Shown in pieces: positions 47,590 to 59,049 of a DNA stretch of 64,000 nucleotides. Position 1 is the first letter of the stretch. Every line of letters starts with the position of its first letter. The notes beneath the pieces are model-generated. The model searched no databases. It saw only the letters and a program-made list of their open reading frames with translations, and was not told where the DNA came from. Location: the NCBI GenBank assembly GCA_949357655.1, contig CASHTG010000019.1, forward strand, positions 1,116,001-1,180,000. Direction: 5' to 3'. The DNA comes from Parascedosporium putredinis. Lineage: Eukaryota > Ascomycota > Sordariomycetes > Microascales > Microascaceae. Both the position numbers and the translations under genes were made by a program.

Positions 47590-50046
47590 ATGGATCCTGC
47601 GGGAACACCATCGTCAACAACAAGAGACGGAACGCGTATCCAGCAGAGCACTGTATCTGCTGCTTGCTTAGCATGCGTATGTGGCCGATGTCCGAATTTT
47701 CCCTTCTCCTGAGAATAGTACGACGTGAATGCCAAATGTCAGGCCGTAGCGTTCGGCTAGCAGGTTGAGAGCACCCTGCACTATCGCAATATCGTGTGCA
47801 CCTCTCCCGCAAAGCCCAACCCTCCTCTCGCCCTGGGCCCTTGACACTCACTAGGGTAGCCCCTGGGGGTGGGCTTGAGGCTTCCTACGGCGAGCAAGTG
47901 CTCGGCTGATCACTGCTTGAAGTCGTTTCCACTATGGGCCGATTGTAACCTCGAGATATGCTAACACGCCAATTTTCTTTTTGTCTTGATTCCCTATAGC
48001 GGGCTAAGCATCTCAAATGCGACGGTTGTACGCCATGTGCAAGATGTTCAAGCAGTAATTCGGAGTGCATTTACGTCGCCTCTCGCCGTGGCTACAAGCC
48101 AAAGAAGACACAGGGAACCCAAAAGAAGGATCTAGGGGTGGCGATCCTTTAGCATCCATCAGCGTTGTCCCCGCGAGCCCCGACGACGGAATCCTGATCC
48201 TAGGCCCCCGACGCCGGGGGTGTCCAGCTCCACCCACCTCTAGTCCTGCCGGAGCCCGGAGTCGCTCCTCCCTTTGTTTCAAACGGGCAGCTCTACAGGC
48301 CGTTTCATAGCACTTGCGCGACGGTAGCAGACCCCGGAAGCATGGTTCTGGAAACAGCTCTACCCATGGAAGGCGTCCCATCACCGGTCCACGAACCTAG
48401 TATAGGTGATAGCTGTTTTGAGTCATTTTACCACAACTTCTATCCAGCGCACCCCTTTATGCTTCCAAGCAACGCCCTGCTGCGGGTTGCCAAGGACGGG
48501 AGCATCGGCCCTCTTCTTGCGGCTCTCAAATGGATAGGGTCTCTGTACATCGAGGTGGGCCCGTGGAGGGCGAGATACCTCGAAGAAGCGCTGCGGCTTG
48601 TGTACGATCCGGCCACGCCGCGCGACGGGTTCTTGCTACAAACTCTCCTACTCTTGACCATTGGGTTGGATGGAAACTGTGAGCAAGAGAAGGCTAGGCA
48701 GCTCTTGTCAGAATCTGAGAACCTTGCGTTGCAATTGAGTATCAATTCTAGAAACTTCGCGGCAGTTCACGGCCGAGGGGCCCCTGTTCTCGAGGAGAGT
48801 TGGAGAAGGACATGGTGGGAGCTTTACGTGGTGGATGGGATGATTGCTGGAGTCCACCGTCATACGAACTTCTTGCTCTTCGATTTCCCGGCCGATGTGG
48901 CTCTGCCTTGTGAAGAGTATCAGTACTTGTCAGGGGTAAGTTTGTCATTTTCTTCTTGTCTCTTACTCGATGTTCCCTCCATTCTCGTCCCATCTTGCCT
49001 CAGATCTGGATCTGGCCCCTTTGTTTGGCATACAGTCGAGAGTCGAGGTTTTCAGAACACTAACCAAACCGTGGGAGAAAAAGGGTATCCCGCCACTGGC
49101 ATACTTGGAGGACCTTGAAAACAAGGAATTCTCCGGGGACGACCGCCCCTTCTCTTCATTTGCGTACCGGATTTTGGCCACGAGGAACTTGGGCACGTTT
49201 TTGCGAGCCACGCCGGTTTACGGAAGCAGTCCGGATTGCCTAGAGCGAATCGAGAACATTTTGACAAACTGGAGAGTGCACTTGCCCGAATCGAAAAGGG
49301 ATGCGCTCAACAAGGACTGTAGAGTGGATGAGATGATGTTCCAAGCGCACATGATCACACATGCGTGAGTCCCGCTCCCATCCCCCTCTTCCTCCACCTC
49401 CATGCCTGCCCTAGGCTTTGGCTGGGTATTCTGCGGTGTCTTTCTAGGGGTTCCAAGTAGGTGTCGAGAGAGAGAAGGCTGACTCGCGACCTCAAACAAC
49501 CCCCTTTCGGCTGGTTGATAGAACATCCATTCTTTTGCACCAACCTCACTCACAGCTTGATTCTTCCCCCGCAAGAAGCGTCACGGCCTGCACGCCGCAC
49601 AGAGCGGTAGCGGGCGGCCCCGCCTTCAACATACACACCCAACATACGTTGTCGTCGGCAGCAGACATTAGCCGCATGATTACGCACCGAGCGCCCATTC
49701 TCTCGCATACGCACTTTTTATCTGCGTGGTGTCGGTTTCTTCCATTGTGCACCTCAGCCGGTGGGCGCAATGGCTGCTTGGCCCTCAGGACGAGGATGAT
49801 TTGCGGCAACTAATTCGACTCAATATCGGGGCCTTGGACCAGCTAGGAAAGGTGTGGCTGGCGGCTAGCACCGCGGCTAGCCAGGTCCGAGGAGTGGCAC
49901 AGGATATATACCGCGTGAAGAAGGCGCGGCAAGTCGAGCCATCTTTCTGGCAAGGGCTCACGCAAGGTGAAGTTATCACGGCAATCGCAACGGATGAGAC
50001 GATTATGAGCGAGATTGAGAGTTTACACGGCATCGCCGGACAATAA
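47590..50046 (+). CDS. Zn2Cys6 fungal-specific transcription factor
   Basis: About 625 aa, four exons: 47590-47676, 48000-48935, 49004-49364 and 49556-50046. The zinc cluster is split by a 323-base intron (GTATGT...TATAG, branch GCTAACAC) right after CLAC and resumes RAKHLKCDGCTPCARC..., giving CX2CX6CX5CX2CX6C with an extra Cys in the loop. A linker (GYKPKK) leads to a fungal_trans/MHR domain: FYHNFYPAHPFMLPSNALLR, WRRTWWELYVVDGMIAGVHR and LPCEEYQYLSG, then SHTHF and SIVHLSRWAQWLLGP near the end. Frame breaks near 48145, ~48225, ~49000, ~49605 and ~49730 fit lost bases. A nuclear DNA-binding regulator; targets unknown. No secondary metabolism cluster adjoins it. Confidence 0.87.
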
Positions 50047-51250
50047 CACTACTGTTGCGGACCGGGCTTATCCTTGCCGGGCCATATTCTTTTCCATATG
50101 GCCTCGGCGCCGAGCACCGGCCGCGGACGGACATAGTCCAGATATAATGACTGAACACGACAGCGCAAGGCAATATATGGACAAAAGGCAAGGGGGATGA
50201 AAAACAAGAGACGGGGTATCTCCAACCGGATAACAGGGAAATATCGGGGCGTTTTGTTTGGTTTCTTCTTTCCTTTTCTCTCCTATTTCCTTGATTCTTT
50301 CTTTTCTCTCGCGCTCGGATGCTTTTTTACTTGTCGTTGGGGGCCATCTCAGAAGCTATGGGTAATTAAAGATATGTTGTGGGTTCAATATGGTACATGA
50401 GGCGTGGATTAGGAAAGGGCCGGAATGTCAACTTGTGTTTAAGGCGGCAGCTTCGTTTTTGAGGGGCTGTAAATGGGAGCAAGTCGGAGCCTGGTTTAGG
50501 TTAGGGAATTTGGACGGGAAGCAAAGGTGTTCAACACTCCTGGGACACGGAATGGGGCGGGATGAACTTTTTCTTGCAAATCTTTTCTCGGGTTTAGTAC
50601 TGCTCAAGGTTATAATATGATGATGATTTATTTCTACAGACGGATCTACTGAATACGCTGGGAGGTCATCGATACCGTCTATCAAAACTCGTCAGGCTCT
50701 GGTTGTTCTTATAACCCCGCAAAATCCACGGCTAAACCATGTGGGAGCCGGAAGACTGCTGGGTGCACCCCTCTCCCATATCCAGAACATTCACCCTCCC
50801 CCACCAAGTTTAGTCGAAAAATGCCCCTCGAAAAAAATTTGGGCGGTCGAGAGAGGAAGAAAAAAAAAAAAAAAGGAAAATTGGGAAAAGAATAGTCCCC
50901 ATCAACGATCACCGCCTTTGAGAGAATCTAGTCCACTCCAGAGGTTTCGTGCCGATTGTGAACTCTCAACACCCCCGCTCTGCCATCTACGAGCCGGAAT
51001 CGAAGCCACTTGCCGAAACATCGCCAAAAGGAAGACGAGAAACTCTTGGTTTTGGCACGTAGGACCGGGAATCCGCAGTAAGGCTCTTCGTTGCCTTCCC
51101 TCCCCTTCCTCCCCGGACTATAAAGCGGACGTTGAAAGGCTGCCGGGCGGAGACTGAAAATCTTCGCAACCAGCGCACGCACACCCTTTTCCTCACCACC
51201 TCTCCACCACTCTTCACCACCACCACCACCACCACCACACCGTCGCCAGG
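50047..51250. other. Intergenic TF / MRT4 (~1.2 kb)
   Basis: TF 3' flank and MRT4 promoter. It contains an A15 run at 50860-50874 and a CCA/CAC-rich leader (51195-51240). No gene recognised. Confidence 0.55.
50860..50874 (+). repeat. A15 homopolymer
   Basis: Intergenic poly-A tract in the MRT4 upstream region, about 375 bases before its ATG. Confidence 0.9.
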
Positions 51251-52350
51251 ATGCCCAAGTCGAAGAGGGCGAGGCTCGTGCACCTGACCCAGGTGCAGAA
51301 GAAGGGTCGCGAGCACAAGGACAAGCTCTTTGACAATGTCAGGGAGGCTCTCGGAGAGTACATGTACTGCTTCGTCTTCAGCGTCGAGAACACGAGGAAC
51401 ACCCACCTGCAGAGCCTGAGGCAAGAGTTGTCTGACAGCAAGTGAGTTGCATCCCTTCCCCCTTCATCTTCGTTCTTCTCAACTCGCCTTTTTATGTGGA
51501 CGAGCGAGGAGAAAACTCGCCCAGCTCTTGTGGAAAGAAGAAGAAGAAGAAGAATCTTTTAAAACAACAATTCTCTTTGTAATCCTGATTCTAACCTCTC
51601 GGCCGTCCCCCTCGGCTCCCACCCATCCGCAGAATCTTCTTCGGCAAGACCAAGCTCATGTCCAAGGCCCTCGGCCAGACCCCAGCCGAAGCCCAAGCCG
51701 ACGGCGTCGACGCCCTCGCCCCCACATCGCCGGCCAGGTCGGCCTTCTCTTCACCAACCGGTCCCCGAGGACGTGGGCGCCTACTTCGCCTCCCTCAACT
51801 CGGTGGACTTTGCCCGCGCCGGCACCGTCGCCCCGCGCGGCTTCGTCATCCCCGGGCGTCGTCTACGCCACCGGTGGCGAGGTCCCCGCCGAGTACGACG
51901 TGCCCCTCGAGCACAGCATCGAGCCCGAGCTGCGCAGGCTCGGCATCCCCACCCGCATGATCAAGGGCAAGGTCGTCCTCGGCGAAGAGAGCGGCGAGGG
52001 CGAGGGCTACACCGTCTGCAAGGAGGGTGAGACCCTCGACTCGAGGCAGACGAGGCTGCTCAAGCTCTTTAGCGTCTGCATGAGCGAGTTTAGCGTCAAG
52101 ATTCGGGCGTAAGTTTCTTTTCCTTCCTCCCCCTTTCTGTTTTTTTTTTCGGGGTTTCCTTTTCCGTACTTCCCCATTTCCCAATCTCTATTTCAGGGCT
52201 GAAGGGACGCCGGTGGTTGCCTCTCTTCGTCGTTTTGTACTTTTGGCTGACTTTTACCCCCTTTGTCCTTTCAGTTACTGGACCTCATCCAGCGGCCAAG
52301 TCACAGTCGTAGAAGCGGAAGAGGGTGACGCCATGGAGCAAGCAGAGTAA
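51251..52350 (+). CDS. MRT4: Ribosome assembly factor Mrt4 (P0-like)
   Basis: About 248 aa; exons 51251-51441, 51633-52108 and 52275-52350. Mrt4 is a nucleolar paralogue of ribosomal stalk protein P0. It occupies the P0 site on pre-60S particles and is later exchanged for P0. Recognisable: MPKSKRARLVHLTQVQKKGR, LFDNVREALGEY, IFFGKTKLMSKALGQTP, HIAGQVGLLFTNRSPEDV, GYTVCKEGETLDSRQTRLLK and FSVKIRAYWTSSSGQV. It lacks the acidic P-stalk C terminus, as expected. Frame breaks at 51719-51723 (five C, six expected), ~51770 and ~51855 cross an essential-type gene and are taken as errors. Convergent with U1-70K. Confidence 0.94.
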
Positions 52351-53915
52351 GCACAGCTCAAAGACAGGTGGAGAAAAAAGAATCAAAACGGCCTGACGGT
52401 CGTTCGAGATGGGATTGCGGAATCCTCGGGCCTTTTTTATTATTATTATCTAGACGCACATGATGGGCTTGATATGCTTCTCGCAACGAATCGACTAGGT
52501 GGTAGCAACGACGATTGTGGCAGCAACAGCCTACGAGGTGTCAATCGTGCTACACGCCAATAGCTCCGAGGCTTTGGCTAGTGCTTCGCTGTTCGTATCT
52601 TCTTTTCTTCATGAGCGCACCTGGACAGATTGATGGGATACCAAAGGTTTCGGCATCAGGGTATTTTGTTTTTCTTTGCAATGGCTGGCTTTTCCGACAA
52701 AAACACAACTTCGAAAATCAACTCAGGCGTTGGTGGATTTGGGCTTTCATGTTTCCGTCTCAACAAGAATGATGATCTCTCAAGGATAAAAAGAAGAAAC
52801 TTGTGACGCACAATCTCACTTCCTCTCTGCGTGCACGGTGTCTGGTGTCTGGTGACATGCTGTGTGTATGCGTGTTCCTTACGCTGAAGTCATGCAACAC
52901 GGCTGTTGATGCTCGGATCAGCGTGACAATCACTGTGATTCTCCGAGTTATTTCGATAGAGCGGTATCAAACTGACATCGCGCCTCTATCATGATCCCAT
53001 GCACCTTTTAAGGGGGAGAACGGGATTGGATCTTCATCTCTGCATCGTAGTTATACATTCCAAAGCTAAGATATCACGTACATTACGCACCGCTCTCCCT
53101 TCCGTATGCTTGGATAGGACCTACCATGGCCTTTGTTTTCTCCTGCTACTAATACGCTATGCGGCTACGCTCTCCCCTTTAGGCCAGTAGGCGTAGAATG
53201 TCTTCCTTACCTATGCCCTTACCTGTAGATACATGTTTCGTTTTTTGAGGGACTTCTTTCTTACCCACACCCCTCATTCTCTTCTTCATTTCCTCGTTCG
53301 ACTGAGCGTGGTAAGGCGAGGTATCGCCGGACTTGCACGTGCCCGCGAACACAATAATACAGGGTGGAAGACAAAAAAAAACCGGATAGAAACAAAAACG
53401 AAAAAGAAAAAAAAGGACGTCGGTCGTTGTTTACCTGAACCAGACGATATCCTGCTTCATCAGATGATAACGCGAGAGGGTTCAAGTAGGAACTGCTTCT
53501 AACCCGCATCACCGGTTTGAACGGCTTGGATATTAGTTCTGGAGCGGAGTTTGGATACCATCAATCGCTTGGGGTGGTCGCATGAAGATTTTCGAGTGTC
53601 GGCCGAGGCTAGCTGCCGATGTTGGAAGCCACAGGGCCCGTGTGGGAGATGAATCTGAAGAAGTGTGGGGGAAGAGAGAGAAGAGAGAGGGAAAAATACA
53701 AGGCCGAAGCGCTTTGAGAGAAAAGAACAAGATTTTTCTCGCAACACCTCCTGCTTACCCTCGTCGCGGAAAGGCGAGAGAAAAAGACGGTGAAAAAAAT
53801 AGCGGCAAGGGTGTCTGGTTTGCTTGTTTTGCTTCCCGTTATTGTAAGTCGGGCTTCAGATGATGAACCCACCACTCAAAGCCAGAGGACAATGAAACCA
53901 AAGCCAATAATGTGA
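52351..53915. other. Convergent intergenic MRT4 / U1-70K (~1.6 kb)
   Basis: 3' flanks of both genes; no gene recognised. Frames at 53233-53502 (+) and 53582-53863 (+) are purine-rich and featureless. Confidence 0.5.
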
Positions 53916-55592
53916 CTAGTAGCGGCGAATCTTCCTGGGTTCATCGTAGTTATTGCCGCCATCGTAGTGGCGTTTCCTGTCATCATCGCGTGGCCGGTCG
54001 TAGTCCCTGTCACGTTCGCGATACCCACCATTTTCCCGTTCTCTGGGTCGTATCGGTTCCATGTTGCTCCCAGTACGCCGAGGTTCTCTTTCGTGCCGAT
54101 CGCGGAAACCACCGCCGGATCTGTCATCAAATGAGCGTCCGGAACCACGTGAGTCATACCCACCACCTTGGTTTCGATCGCCTCCGAAGCCACCACCGCC
54201 TCGTCCACCATAGCCCGAGCCAGGGCCCGATGGTGCATTGCTAGGAGCGCCATAACCGTTAGAGCCGCGGTCGCCACGGTCGCCGCGATCACCACCCCGA
54301 TCACCGCCTCGGTCACCGCCTCGGTCACCGCCTCGGTCACCACCTCGGTCACCACCTCGGTCTCCTCCGCGGAAGCCGCCACCACCACCGCCTCGGAAAC
54401 CACCACCGCCTCCGCCACGGAAGCCTCCCCTGCCCCTGCCACCATCAAATCCGCCGCGGAAGCCACCCCTATAGCCGCCGCCAACGAAACCTCCGGGGCC
54501 TACAGGGCGCGCAGGCATTGCTTTGGTGTGGCCTCGTCCGCCAAGCCCGCCACCGAGTCTCCTGGGCTTCCAGCCTTTTACGGTTCGACCCCTCTCAACG
54601 TCTACCTTGATACGTCGGTCTCGGATACGAATGCCGTCACACGCCTCTAGCGCCGCTGCCGGTGAGTGCGCCAAGGGCGCACGCGTTAGTTTATTCTCAA
54701 GCTGAAATATAACGTTGAAACGGCTGTTGACCAAGGGGGTAAGGTTTGTGATTAATGCGGCACACGCGGTATTCCTGAAGCTAGGCATTGCCTAACTGCA
54801 GCCTGGGATGCAACCAGATCTGTTATATCCGCATCCGCGGCGAACCAACATGATAACCTTGGGGTGAATGGAGAAGGAAATAGGGGAGCGGGGGTTATAG
54901 TTTACCTCTCATATCTCGCTCTCGTTCAAATACCACAAATGCATAACCCTTGTGAGGCTTCTTCTTTTTCTTGGGGTGTAGGTGGGAATGGCTATCTGTG
55001 ACGATTCGAATCTGCGCCGCAATCACGAGTTAGTATGCGCCTTTAGTGTGTCCCTTGCGGAAGAGCCGGGTGAAGAAGGAGTGGTTTTGAGAATCAACAT
55101 ACCCTCTCAATGGGACCGAACCTGGCAAACTCCCTCTCCAAGTCTTGTTCCTTTGCATCATAGCTGAGTCGTGCGACAATCAAAGTCTTGAACGGGTCAC
55201 CTCGGACGTTAGGATCCTCGTTGGGCTTGACTGTAGCAGAAGTCGCGTTAGCTAACATCATTCATTTGCAAGAGCCGAGAAAAACAACGTGAACCAGAGG
55301 GAAAAAGGGTGGGTGAGGCAAAGAGATCTCACAATTTTTGGGAGCATCAGTCGCAAGCGCCTCAAAATCTTTCTGACGTTCCAGCTTCTTGCGATCCCTC
55401 ATCTCCAGCCAACTCTCCGTCGGCTCATACACGTCCGTCTCCTTGTAGGCCTGCAACGCGGGGAGAAACGCGGCGAGCCCGGAGATGGCCTGGGTTCTGC
55501 GCTTCTCGGGAGCATGGTCGGGAGGCGTGAGATATCGCAAGGGTGGTCGCGGCGCGAAGAGCGCGAGGAGATTGGGGGAGTTTGTCAGTCAT
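53916..55592 (-). CDS. SNP1: U1 snRNP 70 kDa protein (U1-70K)
   Basis: 411 aa in four exons: 55333-55592, 55103-55230, 54906-55011 and 53916-54655. U1-70K binds stem-loop 1 of U1 snRNA for 5' splice-site recognition. Start MTDKLPPNLLALFAPRPPLR is reached after correcting a C run (55574-55578). Then comes the U1-70K N-terminal domain (ALQAYKETDVYEPTESWLE, RKKLERQKDFEAL), the RRM with RNP2 LIVARL and RNP1 KGYAFVVFE, and RRIKVDVERGRTVKGWKPRR. A Gly/Arg/Asp-rich tail contains GGDR repeats and basic-acidic RD/RE sequence ending RKIRRY. Phases of all junctions agree; introns have TACTAAC and ACTAAC branch sites. Divergent from TPI. Confidence 0.95.
54270..54368 (-). repeat. 12-bp tandem repeat encoding Gly-Gly-Asp-Arg units in U1-70K
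   Basis: Near-perfect 12-bp units (TCACCGCCTCGG and variants on the plus strand), about eight copies, in the C-terminal tail. Such tracts are prone to length change between strains. Confidence 0.85.
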
Positions 55593-56748
55593 TGTTGTGC
55601 CCGCCGCGCATCCCCAAAAGAATAAGCGTGTCGATTCAATCCCGGGGTTCGAAGCAGATGGGGTAGATGGCGAGGTCGGATACAGGAGGCGGGCTCGGCG
55701 GCAGGGGGTGGATGGATGACTTGACGGGCAAGTCGCGATAATGATTTTGGTGACAGAAATTTGACACGAAGCTCCGGCAGATTGATCAGAAAGATCGAGG
55801 CTGCCTGCGGAAGCCACGCCAGGGCTGTTCGGACCATACCCAATTTATCCGACTTAATACCGTGCTTGTTCAGAGCTCTCCCTTGTGGAGCATCACAGAA
55901 TGATTTTATGATTAGTCATTCAAGCCTCAACTTGTTCGCTTCTGTAACATGAGCACCGAGGTTGAGTTCGGAACGCCACAATTCCTCACCAAAGAGGGGC
56001 CTAATAATATGACCTCACATAATTGGAAGTCGAATCTCTCTTTTGCACAGCTTGTATGATAAAGCGTAGAGCTTGAGGCTTTTTCTCTCTTTTTTTTTTT
56101 CTTCTTCACCTGGGGAGGGACATTGATTCAATCCATCCCTAGCTTGCGTGTGCATGGGGTGGTTTCAAGCTTAGATAGCCACCTCAGAGCTCTATTTAAG
56201 CAGTGAAACTGGTAGAGATAAGCCAGTCCTGCACCGTGAGCTCCAAGCTGTGACTCGTCCTAAGTCCCTAGACTTTATGGGTGGTGCCAGTCAATCTTCA
56301 AAACATCCAGATAGATCACGATGAATTCAACACATATTGTGAGCTTTTCAATGACAGAGGCACAAGTGATGAGAAAAAGGAAAATGTTTTTCAAAAGTCA
56401 ATGGTAAACAGTGTCAACGGGACTTTGTGGCTACAGTATAACCAAGGCCGGTCTACACCCGCGGCTTCAGCTGGGTATTCATCAGGCGATTTATTTTCGT
56501 GGAGCTCGGGCGGGAGAGGACCGGTTGGGTCAGGTACAACAAGAAGTATTGGGGGAGCAGTGAGCTCATCAGCTCAAAACTTGTCCGGAATCAAAACCCG
56601 CAGTTCCACAACCTTCTCCCATCCCTCTCAACTTTTGCTCTTTTTTCAAATTCTTTCTTGGCTTGACTTACTGAACTTTTCCCCCAATTCATTATTCTTT
56701 CCAATATACCCCTATACCAAAACTCTTCATTATATACCCATCGCAACC
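55593..56748. other. Divergent promoter region U1-70K / TPI (~1.16 kb)
   Basis: No separate gene recognised. A frame from 56281 is open and in register with TPI exon 1 (see findings). The segment next to U1-70K is unremarkable. Confidence 0.55.
56590..56748 (+). promoter_or_regulatory. Putative TPI core promoter and leader
   Basis: Strongly pyrimidine-rich (CTTTTGCTCTTTTTTC..., TTCTTTCTTGG) with a CCAAT-like and TATA-like stretch (CCAATATACC, TATATACCC at 56700-56740) just before the ATG in a CAACC context. This fits the highly expressed glycolytic genes of filamentous fungi. Confidence 0.5.
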
Positions 56749-57806
56749 ATGGCTCGCAAGTTCTTCGTCGGTGGTAACTTCAAGATGTAAGCTCTTTTCT
56801 TGCTCTGGCAGCAACCCCGCACCCCCATTGGCAACAACCCCACCATCACCAGTTGGGCGAAGAGAAAAAAACAGAACCATGCAGGCAAACCAAAGATACG
56901 AGCAGCTAAGGCAAAGCTCGATAATTTACGTGTCCGTGAAGCAGCTAACCAAAGCTCGTCCTTTGTAGGAATGGCACCGTGTCGTCCATCAAGGAGATTG
57001 TCAACAACCTGAACAGCGCCAAGCTCGACAGCAACGTCGGTACGTATTCCTCAATCCTTCTCGCAAGCTTAGTTTCTGCGACTATCGGGGGCCGAATAGG
57101 GGCACATTCCCTTTTTGCCTCTGGAAGAGGGCGTTTTATAGAAACACCGGGGCTGACATTCGAGCAACGCAGAGGTCGTCGTCGCGCCCCCGCGCTCTAC
57201 CTCCTCCAGGTCCGCGACACCCTCCGCAAGGAGATCGAGGTCGCCGCCCAGAACGTCTACGACAAGCCCAACGGCGCCTTCACCGGTGAGATCAGCGTCT
57301 CGCAGCTCAAGGACGCCAACATCAACTGGACCATCCTCGGTCACTCGGAGCGCCGCACCATCCTCGGCGAGTCCGACGCCGTTGTCTCCTCCAAGACCAA
57401 GTTCGCCACCGAGGGCGGCGTCGGCGTCATCTGGTGCTGTGGTGAGAGCCTCGAGGAGCGTGAGGCTGGCAAGACCATCGACGTCGTCAGCAAGCAGCTC
57501 GCTGCCCTCAAGTCCCAGACGTCAGACTGGTCTCAGATTGTCATCGCCTACGAGCCCATCTGGGCCATTGGCACTGGCAAGGTCGCCACCACCGAGCAGG
57601 CTCAGGAGGTGCACGCCGCCATCCGCGCCTGGCTCAAGAAGGAGGTCAGCGACAAGGTCGCCGAGGAGACCCGTATCCTCTACGGCGGCAGCGTTACCGA
57701 GAAGAACTGCGGCGATCTCAGCAAGCAGCCCGATATCGACGGCTTCCTCGTCGGCGGTGCCTCCCTCAAGCCCGCCTTCGTCGACATCATCAACTGCAGG
57801 TTGTAA
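56749..57806 (+). CDS. tpi1: Triosephosphate isomerase
   Basis: 247 aa, exons 56749-56786, 56969-57039 and 57173-57806. Cytosolic glycolytic enzyme interconverting dihydroxyacetone phosphate and glyceraldehyde 3-phosphate. Catalytic residues are present: Asn and Lys in GGNFKMNG, whose Met codon is split by intron 1, His in ILGHSERR, and Glu in VIAYEPIWAIGTGK, which also forms the start of flexible loop 6. YGGSVTEKN and DGFLVGGASL give the phosphate-binding end. One break: the C run at 57187-57191 has five bases where six are needed for VVVAPPALYL. Because TPI is essential for growth on sugars, this break is almost surely a sequence error. Divergent from U1-70K. Confidence 0.97.
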
Positions 57807-58394
57807 ACAGGCGCACGTCGCCAACCTAACTGCTGAGACCAGTTGGTGTGGGGGTTTCCCGCTGGCAATGAATGCTTGAAATTCGAAGCCCGTACCCGAG
57901 TTTTAGAAACAAGAGGGAGAAAAAAGCCTGATGAATAAATAATACGCTTTGCTATGGGTAAACGCAAATGTTTGGCCAATGTGACTGTAAACCAAGGATG
58001 ATGATGTATGTGTTAGTTGTAGTCCGAGTGGCCTTGGGCTGACAGCAGCGGCGACAGCTTCTCAAGCTCAACTCTAGGATCCAAAAACAAAAGCCCCCAG
58101 TGTATTTTACTGCGAGGTGAGCGCCTGGTTCCATGCGTGATTGTGGCTAGTACGACTGTGCGCCACGCACGCGCCACACATACACTCCTTCCTTCAGCCA
58201 AAAATTTCCCACGCGACAATCCGTGTTGGGAGAAATCTTGCCAATCGACCGAGCAAACGTCTACAACGACAACGACGAGAACCACGCCCAACCCTCGACG
58301 TCGACCTTCCATCAACGATTCCCACGGCGACGGAAGCGAAACATACGGAAATATAGATTGGCGGGAAAGAGAACGACGACACACAAAAGACACA
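57807..58394. other. Intergenic TPI / mL43 (588 bp)
   Basis: TPI 3' UTR and mL43 promoter. A minus-strand frame 58013-58498 crosses it and is antisense with no features. Confidence 0.6.
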
Positions 58395-59049
58395 ATGCCC
58401 GTCGGATTGAGGAGGATAGCAGCTGGCCGGGTAAGGCGCAACCCTTTCTCTTTTGCGAATTTCGCCAGCCTACCCCCTTTTGGCCGTGCTGGCTCCAAAA
58501 TAGAACGAAAAAAACAAGAGGCTAACCTAGATGGTCTTGCAGAACGGCCTCGGAGCGTTCATTCTACAATGCAGAAAACTTGATTTCCACTACTGCGACT
58601 GGGCGGGGAGCTCCAAAGGAATGAAGTAAGAAAACCCCCTCTCCCCCAGCGGCAGCAGCGCAGTCCCTCCCTTTCCTCGCGACCTTGGGGACTGTCCCCT
58701 CCCCCGAAGCCGCGACGGCCAAGCCAAACAAAGCAAGTCTAACTCTGTGTTGAATAGCGGTTTCATCAAGTCCCACCTCACCAAGTTCGCGGCCGAGAAT
58801 CCCGAGATTGAAATTACAGTATCTCCCCGGCCGGGAAAGCACCCCGTCATCGTCGGACACTATATCAATGGACGGAACAAGCCCGTGTGCGTGCGAAACA
58901 TGGAGCCTCTACAAGTACTCCAGAAGGCGGAGCTTCTGCGGGATGCCAATGGCGAAAAGGTCAAGAAGGTGACCAAGCCAGTCTCGAGTATCAACCCTAG
59001 CGTAAGGGGCGTCTGGAGTCCCTTCCACGGTGCGAACACGACGGTTTAA
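58395..59049 (+). CDS. MRPL51: Mitochondrial large-subunit ribosomal protein mL43 (L51)
   Basis: 136 aa in three exons: 58395-58430, 58543-58625 and 58758-59049, all in phase and without frame break. mL43 has the L51/S25/CI-B8 thioredoxin-like fold and sits in the 54S mitoribosomal subunit. Features: short basic start MPVGLRRIAAGR (import signal-like), NGLGAFILQCRKLDFHYCDW, GFIKSHLTKFAAENPEIEI, HPVIVGHYINGRNK and a C-terminal RGVWSPFHG. The length matches the family. Confidence 0.93.

Noticed and set aside
53876..54484. 202-codon minus-strand Ala/Val-rich frame
   Set aside because: It is the alternate frame of the GGDR repeat in U1-70K.
1555..58000. Interpreting the broken genes as pseudogenes or programmed frameshifting
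   Set aside because: Breaks are too many, sit in unrelated homopolymers, and hit essential single-copy genes. No slippery-site plus pseudoknot pattern was seen.
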